From an uncultured Spirochaetaceae bacterium (lineage in GTDB: Bacteria > Spirochaetota > Spirochaetia > Treponematales > Treponemataceae): a stretch of DNA of 8,248 nucleotides. Under the pieces are notes generated by a model. It was not told where the DNA came from, did not search any database, and saw only the letters and a program-made list of their open reading frames with translations. Positions 1 through 6,592 of the stretch are shown here, piece after piece. Both the position numbers and the translations under genes were made by a program. The number at the start of each line of letters is the position of its first letter. Position 1 is the first letter of the stretch. The DNA lies in contig CACXDK010000107.1 of assembly GCA_902766345.1 (NCBI GenBank), positions 1 through 8,248 on the forward strand. The letters run 5' to 3'.

Positions 1-1
1 A

Positions 2-694
2 ACTGGTGAAAAAAACATAGAAGAAATAATAATTACAGCCAGTGGAGGACCATTCAAAGATTTTACAGATGAACAACTTAAAAATGTAACAGTAGAACAA
101 GCTCTAAACCATCCTACATGGAATATGGGTAAAAAAATAACAATAGACAGTTCAACACTTGCAAATAAAGGATTGGAAGTCATAGAAGCGTGCAGACTAT
201 TTGATATAAGTGCGGAAAAAGTAAATGTTGTTGTTCATCCACAAAGTCTTATTCATAGCTTAGTTAGAACAAAGAATGGCATGCTCTATGCCCAGATTTC
301 AAATCCAGACATGCGGCATCCTATTTTTGATGCACTTACTTGGCCTGAAATAAAAACTAATTATCTAGAACCATTCAATCTTGCGGGAAATACAATGACA
401 TTTTTTCCGCCACGCTTAGATTCATTTCCACTTTTAAAATATGCCTACGAATGTGCTAAGAAATCAAAATGTTATACAATAGCATTTAATGCTGCAAACG
501 AAATTGCAGTGCATGCATTTCTAAAAAAAGAATGTACCTATCCACAAATAAGTCAAATTGTAAATGAAGTATTACAAGAAAACTGGTCAGAAGAGCCTGA
601 TTCTCTTGAAAAAATTTATTCAGCAGACAAAAAAGCCCGTAACAAAGCAAAGTCAGTACTTGTTTCTAAAAATGGAGGTTACGGTTGTCAATAA
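2..694 (+). CDS. dxr: 1-deoxy-D-xylulose 5-phosphate reductoisomerase, C-terminal part (5' end off window)
   Basis: The frame is open from the first bases of the window, so the gene begins upstream; 230 C-terminal residues are visible. The ATG at 125 is an internal methionine, not the start. DXR converts 1-deoxy-D-xylulose 5-phosphate to 2-C-methyl-D-erythritol 4-phosphate with NADPH and a divalent metal, the committed step of the cytosolic MEP isoprenoid pathway. Visible family signatures are the substrate-loop SGGPF, then HPTWNMGKKITIDS and NKGLE, which carry the His, Asn, Lys and Glu of the phosphate and metal site (visible residues 37, 55, 56, 59). HPQSLIHS, PDMRHPI, ALTWPE and FNAANEIAV follow. 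The catalytic and C-terminal helical domains look intact. The NADPH-binding domain lies outside the window. The stop overlaps the start of rseP by 10 bp, so the two genes are co-transcribed and probably coupled. Identification is secure from motifs. Confidence 0.96.
   Translation, partial: TGEKNIEEIIITASGGPFKDFTDEQLKNVTVEQALNHPTWNMGKKITIDSSTLANKGLEVIEACRLFDISAEKVNVVVHPQSLIHSLVRTKNGMLYAQISNPDMRHPIFDALTWPEIKTNYLEPFNLAGNTMTFFPPRLDSFPLLKYAYECAKKSKCYTIAFNAANEIAVHAFLKKECTYPQISQIVNEVLQENWSEEPDSLEKIYSADKKARNKAKSVLVSKNGGYGCQ
674..678 (+). promoter_or_regulatory. Shine-Dalgarno GGAGG for rseP, inside dxr
   Basis: GGAGG lies six bases before the TTG at 685 and within the last codons of dxr. It is what selects the TTG as the rseP start. 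No in-frame ATG lies nearby that would leave the N-terminal membrane helix intact. The ATG at 672 is in another frame and overlaps this site. Confidence 0.8.
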
Positions 695-1797
695 TATTAG
701 GGGTTCTAGGACTCGGATTCCTCATTTTCTTCCATGAACTTGGGCATTTTCTTGCCGCTCGATTATTCGGTGTAAAGGTAGAAGCATTTTCTGTAGGTAT
801 GGGACCAGTTTTATTACACCGAACAATTAAAGATACAGATTACAGACTATCTCTTATTCCGTTAGGTGGTTATTGCAGCATGAAAGGAGAACACGATTAT
901 CAGACTGCAATTGAACAAAATCTTCCTAACATACAAGGAGAAAAAGATTCTTTTTATGGAGTGCATCCATTAAAAAGACTTATTATTGCATTTTCCGGTC
1001 CTTTTTTTAATCTAATTTTTGGCTTTTTAGCATTTACAATAATAGCAATTATGGGATACACCTACTACACTGCTGGTACAACAGTCGGTATGGCAGATGA
1101 AATATATGAAGATGTAAAATCTCCAGCTCATGAAGCAGGCATGTTAACAGGAGATGATATTACATCAATAGATGGCATTCTAATGCATGATTTTTCTGAA
1201 ATTGCAGAATACATATCTACTAATCCAGATAAAGATATAATAATAACAGTAAAAAGACTTGATAAACTTTATGAAATCAAAGTTCATACACTCCTTGATA
1301 TAGAAACTGGAAGTGGGAAAATAGGAATAGTATCATCCCCAGATTCTATACAAGAACGACATTACGGACCTTATGGATTTTTTAGAGCTTTACGAGAAGG
1401 TTGTTTAGAATGTATAAAACTTGGAAAACTTACTGTAAAAGGTATTTCTTTACTTTTTAAAGGTGTAAAAATTACAAGTGCTGTTTCTGGTCCTGCAAGA
1501 ATAACTACAATGCTAGGAGATACTGTAAAACAAGGATTTGCAGAAAACATCCATGTCGGCATTGTAAGTACACTTCAACTACTTGCAATAATAAGCTTAT
1601 CTCTTTTTATAACAAATCTACTTCCTGTTCCAATTTTAGACGGAGGTTTAATACTTTTCGCTCTAATTGAATGGATTTCTCACAGAAAAATCAATCCTAA
1701 AGTCTTGTACTATATACAATTTATCGGCATTGCATTTATCGGAGTCCTTATGACAATTGCTATAACGGGTGATATAAAATACTTTATTTCTAAATAA
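685..1797 (+). CDS. rseP: RseP/RasP-type site-2 intramembrane zinc metalloprotease
   Basis: A 370-residue polytopic inner-membrane protease of family M50B, which cleaves transmembrane segments of anti-sigma factors and remnant signal peptides. The zinc motif HELGH sits at residues 17-21 in the first membrane helix. It is followed by the conserved membrane-reentrant region (SLIPLGGY, 56-63), a GPFFN element at 105-109, one PDZ-like domain at about 131-205 (SPAHEAGMLTGDDI, 146-159), SGPARI (268-273), and the third metal ligand in NLLPVPILDG (311-320, Asp319). One PDZ domain and a length under 400 make it more like Gram-positive RasP than E. coli RseP, which has two. The start is TTG, supported by GGAGG six bases upstream. 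It overlaps dxr by 10 bp, an association common in bacteria. The substrate cannot be read from the window; no anti-sigma factor gene is present. All catalytic residues appear intact. Confidence 0.95.
   Translation: MSIILGVLGLGFLIFFHELGHFLAARLFGVKVEAFSVGMGPVLLHRTIKDTDYRLSLIPLGGYCSMKGEHDYQTAIEQNLPNIQGEKDSFYGVHPLKRLIIAFSGPFFNLIFGFLAFTIIAIMGYTYYTAGTTVGMADEIYEDVKSPAHEAGMLTGDDITSIDGILMHDFSEIAEYISTNPDKDIIITVKRLDKLYEIKVHTLLDIETGSGKIGIVSSPDSIQERHYGPYGFFRALREGCLECIKLGKLTVKGISLLFKGVKITSAVSGPARITTMLGDTVKQGFAENIHVGIVSTLQLLAIISLSLFITNLLPVPILDGGLILFALIEWISHRKINPKVLYYIQFIGIAFIGVLMTIAITGDIKYFISK
1750..1778 (+). promoter_or_regulatory. Candidate sigma70 promoter for the propeller gene, inside rseP
   Basis: ATGACA (1750-1755, five of six matches to TTGACA), a 17-bp spacer, then TATAAA (1773-1778, five of six matches to TATAAT), with TG at 1770-1771 giving an extended -10. 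Transcription would begin near 1785, about 35 nt before the ATG at 1821. In such AT-rich DNA a chance match is quite possible, and it lies in coding sequence. Confidence 0.4.
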
Positions 1798-1820
1798 TTA
1801 TTTAATTTGGAGAATCTTAA

Positions 1821-3800
1821 ATGAAAAAATTTCTGTTATCAGTATTATTAATTTCATTAATTACCACAACCTTTTCAGTAGCAGAATCATACTTTTCAAC
1901 TCAATCTCACAATGGAAAAGTTACATCTTTAATCTCTGAACAGACATATGAAAATGACAGTAGTTCTTTTTTTTCATCAGGAGCAGATGGGTTTCTTATT
2001 CATTGGAATGAAAATAATACAGGAGAACACTATCAAATAAGTGATTTAACAATAAACTGTGCAGTAAAAAATCCTCAGACAAATGAACTTGCTATTTATG
2101 AAACAGATTCTTTGACAATGAATAAGATTACAGTAATGGACTGGGGAAATTTTGCAAAGAAATTTTCAAAAAGATTCAAAGATTCTATTACATGTTTATC
2201 ATATTCTGAAAAAGGTAATTACATTATAGTCGGAACAACAGCTGTAAACGGAATTTATGTTCTTAATGCAAAGACAGGACTTGTTAACAAAAAAATTAAA
2301 GATATTCCAAGTATAATCACAATGGCAAAAACAGGTGCTTCTGAAAAAAATGCTGTAATGTATTCTCCTTCTGGCTTTCTATATTATTATGACTTTACAA
2401 AAGATAAAGTAATTGCAAAATTTCAAACCCAAGCAGATTTAGATCAGCCTACCCTATTCGGTACAGGAAACTTCCAAAATCGTTTTTTCGCTGGTGTAAA
2501 AAATAATGGAATATATATAATCGATGCCTTAAGTGGAAAAATATTAATTAACTGCCCTGCAAGTTCCCCATTAATAGCAGCAGGATCCAATATATATGAA
2601 GAAGGATTATACTATATAACTTCATCTGGTAGAGGTTATACATTAAAACTTATATCTTACACAACACTGGAAGAAAATATAAAGAGAAAAAATTCTTACG
2701 TAACTCAAGAAGGAACAATTATTAAGAATTTTTCTGGATTAAAAAGTCGAGATTCATTTACTGCAATTGCAAAAAATAATAACAGTATATACTTGGGTAC
2801 AGCATGCGGTGACATATATAAAATGTCAGATATCACTGAATCTGAAACATATACATTGCAGCCTATTACTGAAAAAATCTTTCAAACTATTTATGACATA
2901 GCATCTGATAATCAGCATTATTATTTTCTTACAGAAACTTCCTTATACACCTCTGACTATGGAACAAAACAGCCAAAAAAAATTGCCGACAATCCATCTC
3001 ATACAAATTTACTCATAAGCTCAAATAACATTTTATTGTGGTCAAAAAATACAAAAAAAGATGTCATGCTTATAACTCCAAATGAACAAGCAGGAGAAAC
3101 AACAATAACAAAATTATTTACACCTAAAGCAAAATTAAAAACAATCCGCTTTTGTGGAAACAGAATAGTTTATATTCAAGGCAATAATTCTGTTTCTTTA
3201 TATGACTTAAATACAAAACAAATAAAGGAAATATATACAGGAACGTCTTTGGAAGATGCAATAATTATAAATGAAACTGCATATATTTCTAAATCTGCAC
3301 TTTCAAGTACAGACAGTGCCCTTATTTCTGTTAACATTCAGACTGGAGAAACTGTACCGTTAAAAACAAAAGGAAGTGTTATATTTTCACTGAGCAATGA
3401 TGAAAATCAGCCTAATGATCTTTATGGAATTCTAATGGTTCACCAAAAAGATGACTCTTACACAACAGAAGTATTTTCTTATAATACAAACACAAAATTC
3501 TTAAAATCTTTAATAAGTATCAATGATGAAGATTCTTCAGCTTTTACACAAATGAATGGCACAGAACAGTTGTATACAAATATAGGAAAAAATCAAGTAT
3601 ATTCTTTTAATACTAAAACAACAAGAAGCATTGCTTATATGAGATCTGCATCAATTCCTGTAAAAATTACAACACCAGCACAAAATAATTATGTAGCAAT
3701 ATTAAACAGAGATGGAAGCATTTCTTGGTATCTAAAAAATGCCCAGACAGCTATTTCCAACTGGTATCTCACAACTGAAAACAGCTGGTGGGAATTCTAA
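1821..3800 (+). CDS. Exported beta-propeller (WD40/PQQ-like) protein of unknown function
   Basis: 659 residues. An N-terminal type I signal peptide is clear: MKKF, a hydrophobic core at about 4-18, and a probable cleavage after SVA (residue 21). There is no lipobox cysteine, so a periplasmic or surface protein rather than a lipoprotein is expected. The rest is beta-rich with repeated propeller-blade endings: GADGFLIHW (54-62), GIYVLNAKTG (144-153), GIYIIDALSG (230-239), VSLYDLNTK (458-466) and GSISWYL (632-638). Enough length is present for one large or two smaller propellers. No catalytic motif is seen, and a scaffold or binding role is inference. The ATG at 1821 has GGAGA seven bases upstream. 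The gene follows rseP by 23 nt, so it is likely in the dxr-rseP transcript and perhaps also has its own promoter at 1750-1778. From memory, T. pallidum has a conserved hypothetical gene in this same place (after dxr and rseP); this may be its counterpart. The C-terminus is unusually aromatic (SWWEF). Confidence 0.8.
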   Translation: MKKFLLSVLLISLITTTFSVAESYFSTQSHNGKVTSLISEQTYENDSSSFFSSGADGFLIHWNENNTGEHYQISDLTINCAVKNPQTNELAIYETDSLTMNKITVMDWGNFAKKFSKRFKDSITCLSYSEKGNYIIVGTTAVNGIYVLNAKTGLVNKKIKDIPSIITMAKTGASEKNAVMYSPSGFLYYYDFTKDKVIAKFQTQADLDQPTLFGTGNFQNRFFAGVKNNGIYIIDALSGKILINCPASSPLIAAGSNIYEEGLYYITSSGRGYTLKLISYTTLEENIKRKNSYVTQEGTIIKNFSGLKSRDSFTAIAKNNNSIYLGTACGDIYKMSDITESETYTLQPITEKIFQTIYDIASDNQHYYFLTETSLYTSDYGTKQPKKIADNPSHTNLLISSNNILLWSKNTKKDVMLITPNEQAGETTITKLFTPKAKLKTIRFCGNRIVYIQGNNSVSLYDLNTKQIKEIYTGTSLEDAIIINETAYISKSALSSTDSALISVNIQTGETVPLKTKGSVIFSLSNDENQPNDLYGILMVHQKDDSYTTEVFSYNTNTKFLKSLISINDEDSSAFTQMNGTEQLYTNIGKNQVYSFNTKTTRSIAYMRSASIPVKITTPAQNNYVAILNRDGSISWYLKNAQTAISNWYLTTENSWWEF

Positions 3801-3808
3801 TTTAAATT

Positions 3809-5290
3809 TTAATAATCAATATTACATCCGCGTTTCAAAGCTTCCTTATAAACATCAAGGTAGCTTTGAGCCGCAATGTCCCAACCAAAGTTCTGAACCA
3901 TACCACGATTTTGCATTTTCATGATATCTTCATGACGGTTATAATAAGCCCAAGTAGCCCATCCTACAGTATTATAGATTGAACTTGGAGAAAGCTGATC
4001 AAATACAAATCCAGTACCTTCACCTGTATCCTGATTGTAATTCTGCACAGTATCTGCAAGTCCTCCTGTTCTACGTACAATAGGAAGAGTTCCATAAAGC
4101 ATAGAATAAATCTGATTCAATCCACAAGGCTCATATTTAGAAGGCATAAGGAAGAAATCACTACCAGCCTCAATCAAATGACTCAAAGCCTCATTATATC
4201 CAATATAAGCCTTGAAATTTGGTAGTTTTGACTGCAATGAAGCAATCTCTGTTTCACACCAAGCCTCTCCACTTCCAAGAACAACAAACTGAATCTTCAT
4301 ATCCCGACACATCTGATACATAGATCCATGCATAGGTCCGAATACATCACCAATACCCTTTTGATCAACAAGTCTTGTAACCATAGAAAATACAGGAATA
4401 TTCGGATTTACCTCAAGCCCAAACTGACGTTGAAGAGCTTCCTTACAAACAGCCTTTCCAGCCATATTGTGAACAGAAAACTTAGCAGGAATTTTTGTAT
4501 CTTTTTCAGGATTCCAATAAGTAACATCAGCACCATTCAAAATTCCGCGAACAACATCGTGACGTACCCTTAAAAGTCCGTCCATTCCAAATCCACCCTC
4601 TGGAGTTTGAATTTCTTGAGCATACGTTGGAGATACAGTTGTTATCATATCAGCAGAAGATACACCAGCTTGCAGGAAATTCATACCGCCATCATGTTCA
4701 AAGCCAGCTCCATAATACAGCCCCCAATCTATACCAAGAGCAGGGAATTTATCCTTTCCATACTGTCCCTGATACCCTTGATTATGAATAGTAAGAACAC
4801 TTGCAGTTTTTTCAAAACCCGCATAGCGACATATATGTTTTAATATAACAGGTGCAAGACAAGCAGACCAGTCATGAGCATGAATAATATCAGGATACCA
4901 CTGTAACTTACGACAAAGCTGGAATGCACCATGACACAAAACAGCAAAACGGTAAGGATTATCATGAAAATCTGTTTCCGTTGGAACACCATAAATGCCA
5001 TCGCGACCAAAACACTGCTCATGATCAATAAAGTACACAGGAAGTTTTTCACATCCAGGCATAGATGTCTTATATACAGCCGACCAAGTTTCCATTGTAC
5101 CAGCCGCAATAGCCATAGGTCCAGGCAGAGGCTCTAATTTTTTCCTGTCAATTTTATAATATCGAGGAATAACAATCTTTACATCATGCCCCATATTTGC
5201 AAGCTGAATAGCAAGTGCACTCACCATGTCAGCTAGACCTCCTGTCTTTGCAAAAGGCACAGCCTCTGCGGAAACCATCAAAATTTTCAT
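3809..5290 (-). CDS. glgA: Glycogen synthase, GT5 family (ADP-glucose type)
   Basis: 493 residues, close to the roughly 480 usual for bacterial GlgA. It transfers glucose from ADP-glucose to the growing alpha-1,4-glucan in the cytosol. Motifs run in order: KTGGLAD (15-21, nucleotide-sugar loop), HAHDW (137-141), TIHNQGYQG (167-175), VSPTYAQEI (219-227), LNGAD (251-255), RLVDQKG (306-312, with the Arg and Lys that contact the diphosphate), and PSKYEPCGL (383-391, Glu387 being the retaining-enzyme glutamate), followed by RRTGGLADTV. Both Rossmann domains are complete. An ATG ten codons further upstream (5320) is open but lacks a ribosome binding site. The ATG at 5290 has GGAGG seven bases before it and gives the canonical MKILMVSAE start. 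It lies 33 nt after the aminotransferase gene and probably shares its transcript. It converges on the propeller gene with 8 bp between stops. No other glycogen gene (glgB, glgC, glgP) is in the window. Confidence 0.96.
   Translation of the reverse strand: MKILMVSAEAVPFAKTGGLADMVSALAIQLANMGHDVKIVIPRYYKIDRKKLEPLPGPMAIAAGTMETWSAVYKTSMPGCEKLPVYFIDHEQCFGRDGIYGVPTETDFHDNPYRFAVLCHGAFQLCRKLQWYPDIIHAHDWSACLAPVILKHICRYAGFEKTASVLTIHNQGYQGQYGKDKFPALGIDWGLYYGAGFEHDGGMNFLQAGVSSADMITTVSPTYAQEIQTPEGGFGMDGLLRVRHDVVRGILNGADVTYWNPEKDTKIPAKFSVHNMAGKAVCKEALQRQFGLEVNPNIPVFSMVTRLVDQKGIGDVFGPMHGSMYQMCRDMKIQFVVLGSGEAWCETEIASLQSKLPNFKAYIGYNEALSHLIEAGSDFFLMPSKYEPCGLNQIYSMLYGTLPIVRRTGGLADTVQNYNQDTGEGTGFVFDQLSPSSIYNTVGWATWAYYNRHEDIMKMQNRGMVQNFGWDIAAQSYLDVYKEALKRGCNIDY
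3835..3869. other. Hairpin at the convergent gene junction
   Basis: TCAAAGCT (3835-3842) pairs perfectly with AGCTTTGA (3862-3869). After a T-T mismatch, CCTT (3844-3847) pairs with AAGG (3857-3860), leaving a 9-nt loop. It lies in the last codons of glgA and 35 nt past the propeller gene stop. Neither strand has a T-run directly after it, so it is not a standard intrinsic terminator. It might mark a 3' end or stabilise one, or be chance within coding sequence. Confidence 0.35.
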
Positions 5291-5297
5291 ACCTATA

Positions 5298-5302
5298 CCT
5301 CC
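5298..5302 (-). promoter_or_regulatory. Shine-Dalgarno GGAGG deciding the glgA start
   Basis: CCTCC on the plus strand reads GGAGG on the minus strand, seven bases before the ATG at 5290. It rules against the upstream ATG at 5320, which would lie 5' of this site. Confidence 0.85.
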
Positions 5303-5323
5303 GTTTATAGTACTTTGCAACTT

Positions 5324-6520
5324 TTATTTTATATCAGACATCGCCTTTATAAATGCAGACCTAGAATCAAGAATGCTTTTTTCACTTACACAATAAGCAA
5401 GACGGAACCATCCTTTACCGCCAAAACCACTTCCTGGTGCAGCTAAAATAAGATATTTTTTCAGATAATCAGTAAATGCCATGTCATCACCATTAAAGGC
5501 ATCTGGAACTTTACACCACATATAGAAAGCACCATCAGGACTAGCATGCTCTATACCAGCTTCATCAAGAATTGCAACAAGCTCATCACGTCTTTTTTTG
5601 TACAAAGAATAATCAGCAGGAGCATTCCAAGATTGAGCCACAACACGCTGGAACAATGCAGGAGCATTTACATATCCTAAAATACGGGTTGTAAATATAC
5701 ATGCTGCAACAAGTTCATCCTTATCTGGACACGCAGGATTTACACAGATATATCCAATTCTTTCTCCTGGAAGACTTAAATTTTTTGCAAAAGAGGTGAC
5801 AACAACAGAACTTGAATATTCTGTAAATGCAGAAGCCACTTTTTTTCCATCATAAGCAATTGCCCGATATGGTTCATCACAAATAAGGTATGGAGTTCTA
5901 CCGCACTTTTCAGCATGTTGCTTTAGAACTTCTGCAAGAGCATGAACTTCATCCTGAGAATAAATTCTTCCAGTAGGATTATTTGGACTATTAATCAAAA
6001 CTGCAGCAGTTTTAGGTGTAAGAGATTTTTTTATTGCGTCTACATCAATAGAAAAATCTTCTTTTGCAGGAACTTCAATAAGGTTTCCACCATAGTTATG
6101 TACATAATGACGATATTCTACAAAGAAAGGAGATGGAACAATAACATCATCGCCATCGTTCAGAATTGCCTTAAAAAGACAGTTCAAAGCACCTGCGGCA
6201 CCAACAGCCATTACAACACAATCCCCAGACACAGGAACACCCTGTTCTGCAGAAGTTTTATCTGCCATTGCCTGTCGTGCAAAAGGATAACCAGCATTAG
6301 GCATATATCCATGGTAATTTTTTTCTAATTTTGAAGCAGCCTCTACAATGGCTTCATGAACTTGCAAAGGAGGATCTATATCAGGATTCCCCAAACTGAA
6401 ATCAAAAACTTTATCATCACCATATTGTTTTTTTAACCGAAGACCTTCTTCAAACATCTTGCGGATTACTCCAGCACCCTTGCTGGTCATAGTTTCTTTA
6501 ATATAGCCTGCTATCGGCAT
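5324..6520 (-). CDS. Class I/II PLP-dependent aminotransferase (aspartate aminotransferase-like fold)
   Basis: 398 residues, the usual length for fold-type I aminotransferases. Expected elements are present in order: SLGNPDIDPP near residue 42, the cofactor phosphate loop GAAGA (107-111), SPNNPTG (178-184, Asn181 near the pyridine ring), CDEPY (214-218, Asp215 pairing with the PLP nitrogen), SFAKNLSLPGERIGY (243-257, Lys246 forming the Schiff base, Arg254 on the phosphate), and FRLAYC (372-377, Arg373 binding the substrate carboxylate). The enzyme should be cytosolic and active. The amino acid specificity cannot be decided from sequence by eye; aspartate, alanine or aromatic donors are all possible, so no symbol is given. 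A GTG at 6538 extends the frame by six codons but has no ribosome binding site and lies about 13 nt from the predicted transcript start. The ATG at 6520 has GGAGG five bases upstream. glgA follows on the same strand. Confidence 0.93.
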   Translation of the reverse strand: MPIAGYIKETMTSKGAGVIRKMFEEGLRLKKQYGDDKVFDFSLGNPDIDPPLQVHEAIVEAASKLEKNYHGYMPNAGYPFARQAMADKTSAEQGVPVSGDCVVMAVGAAGALNCLFKAILNDGDDVIVPSPFFVEYRHYVHNYGGNLIEVPAKEDFSIDVDAIKKSLTPKTAAVLINSPNNPTGRIYSQDEVHALAEVLKQHAEKCGRTPYLICDEPYRAIAYDGKKVASAFTEYSSSVVVTSFAKNLSLPGERIGYICVNPACPDKDELVAACIFTTRILGYVNAPALFQRVVAQSWNAPADYSLYKKRRDELVAILDEAGIEHASPDGAFYMWCKVPDAFNGDDMAFTDYLKKYLILAAPGSGFGGKGWFRLAYCVSEKSILDSRSAFIKAMSDIK

Positions 6521-6525
6521 TATTT

Positions 6526-6530
6526 CCTCC
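6526..6530 (-). promoter_or_regulatory. Shine-Dalgarno GGAGG deciding the aminotransferase start
   Basis: GGAGG on the minus strand, five bases before the ATG at 6520. It supports that ATG over the GTG at 6538. Confidence 0.85.
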
Positions 6531-6557
6531 AAACGCACTTAAACATGCAGTTCAATA

Positions 6558-6586
6558 ATTATACCACAACTTTGGCGTTTGCACAA
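6558..6586 (-). promoter_or_regulatory. Sigma70-type promoter for aminotransferase-glgA
   Basis: On the minus strand TTGTGC (6586-6581) is followed by a 17-bp spacer and a perfect TATAAT (6563-6558), preceded by TGG, so the -10 is of the extended TGn type. Transcription should start near 6551, about 30 nt before the ATG at 6520. It lies in the 72-bp gap after the coiled-coil gene, where a promoter is expected. The -35 is weak (three of six), which the extended -10 may offset. Confidence 0.7.
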
Positions 6587-6592
6587 ATGAAA

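Noticed and set aside
125..127. ATG at 125 as a gene start for dxr
   Set aside because: The frame is open to the window edge and the upstream codons encode the conserved SGGPF and HPTWN elements, so this is internal.
3739..3924. 61-residue plus-strand frame spanning the convergent junction
   Set aside because: It lies out of frame in the propeller gene end and antisense to glgA, with no ribosome binding site; a chance frame.
5288..5320. Longer glgA start at the ATG at 5320
   Set aside because: The extra ten residues have no family counterpart and the strong GGAGG sits between the two ATGs, serving the one at 5290.
5328..5336. Extended -10-like TGATATAAA (minus strand) upstream of glgA
   Set aside because: No acceptable -35 lies 16-18 bp upstream and such AT-rich matches are common here; glgA is better explained by the upstream promoter.
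5942..6328. 128-residue plus-strand open frame
   Set aside because: It is antisense to the well-supported aminotransferase and its sequence resembles no protein family.
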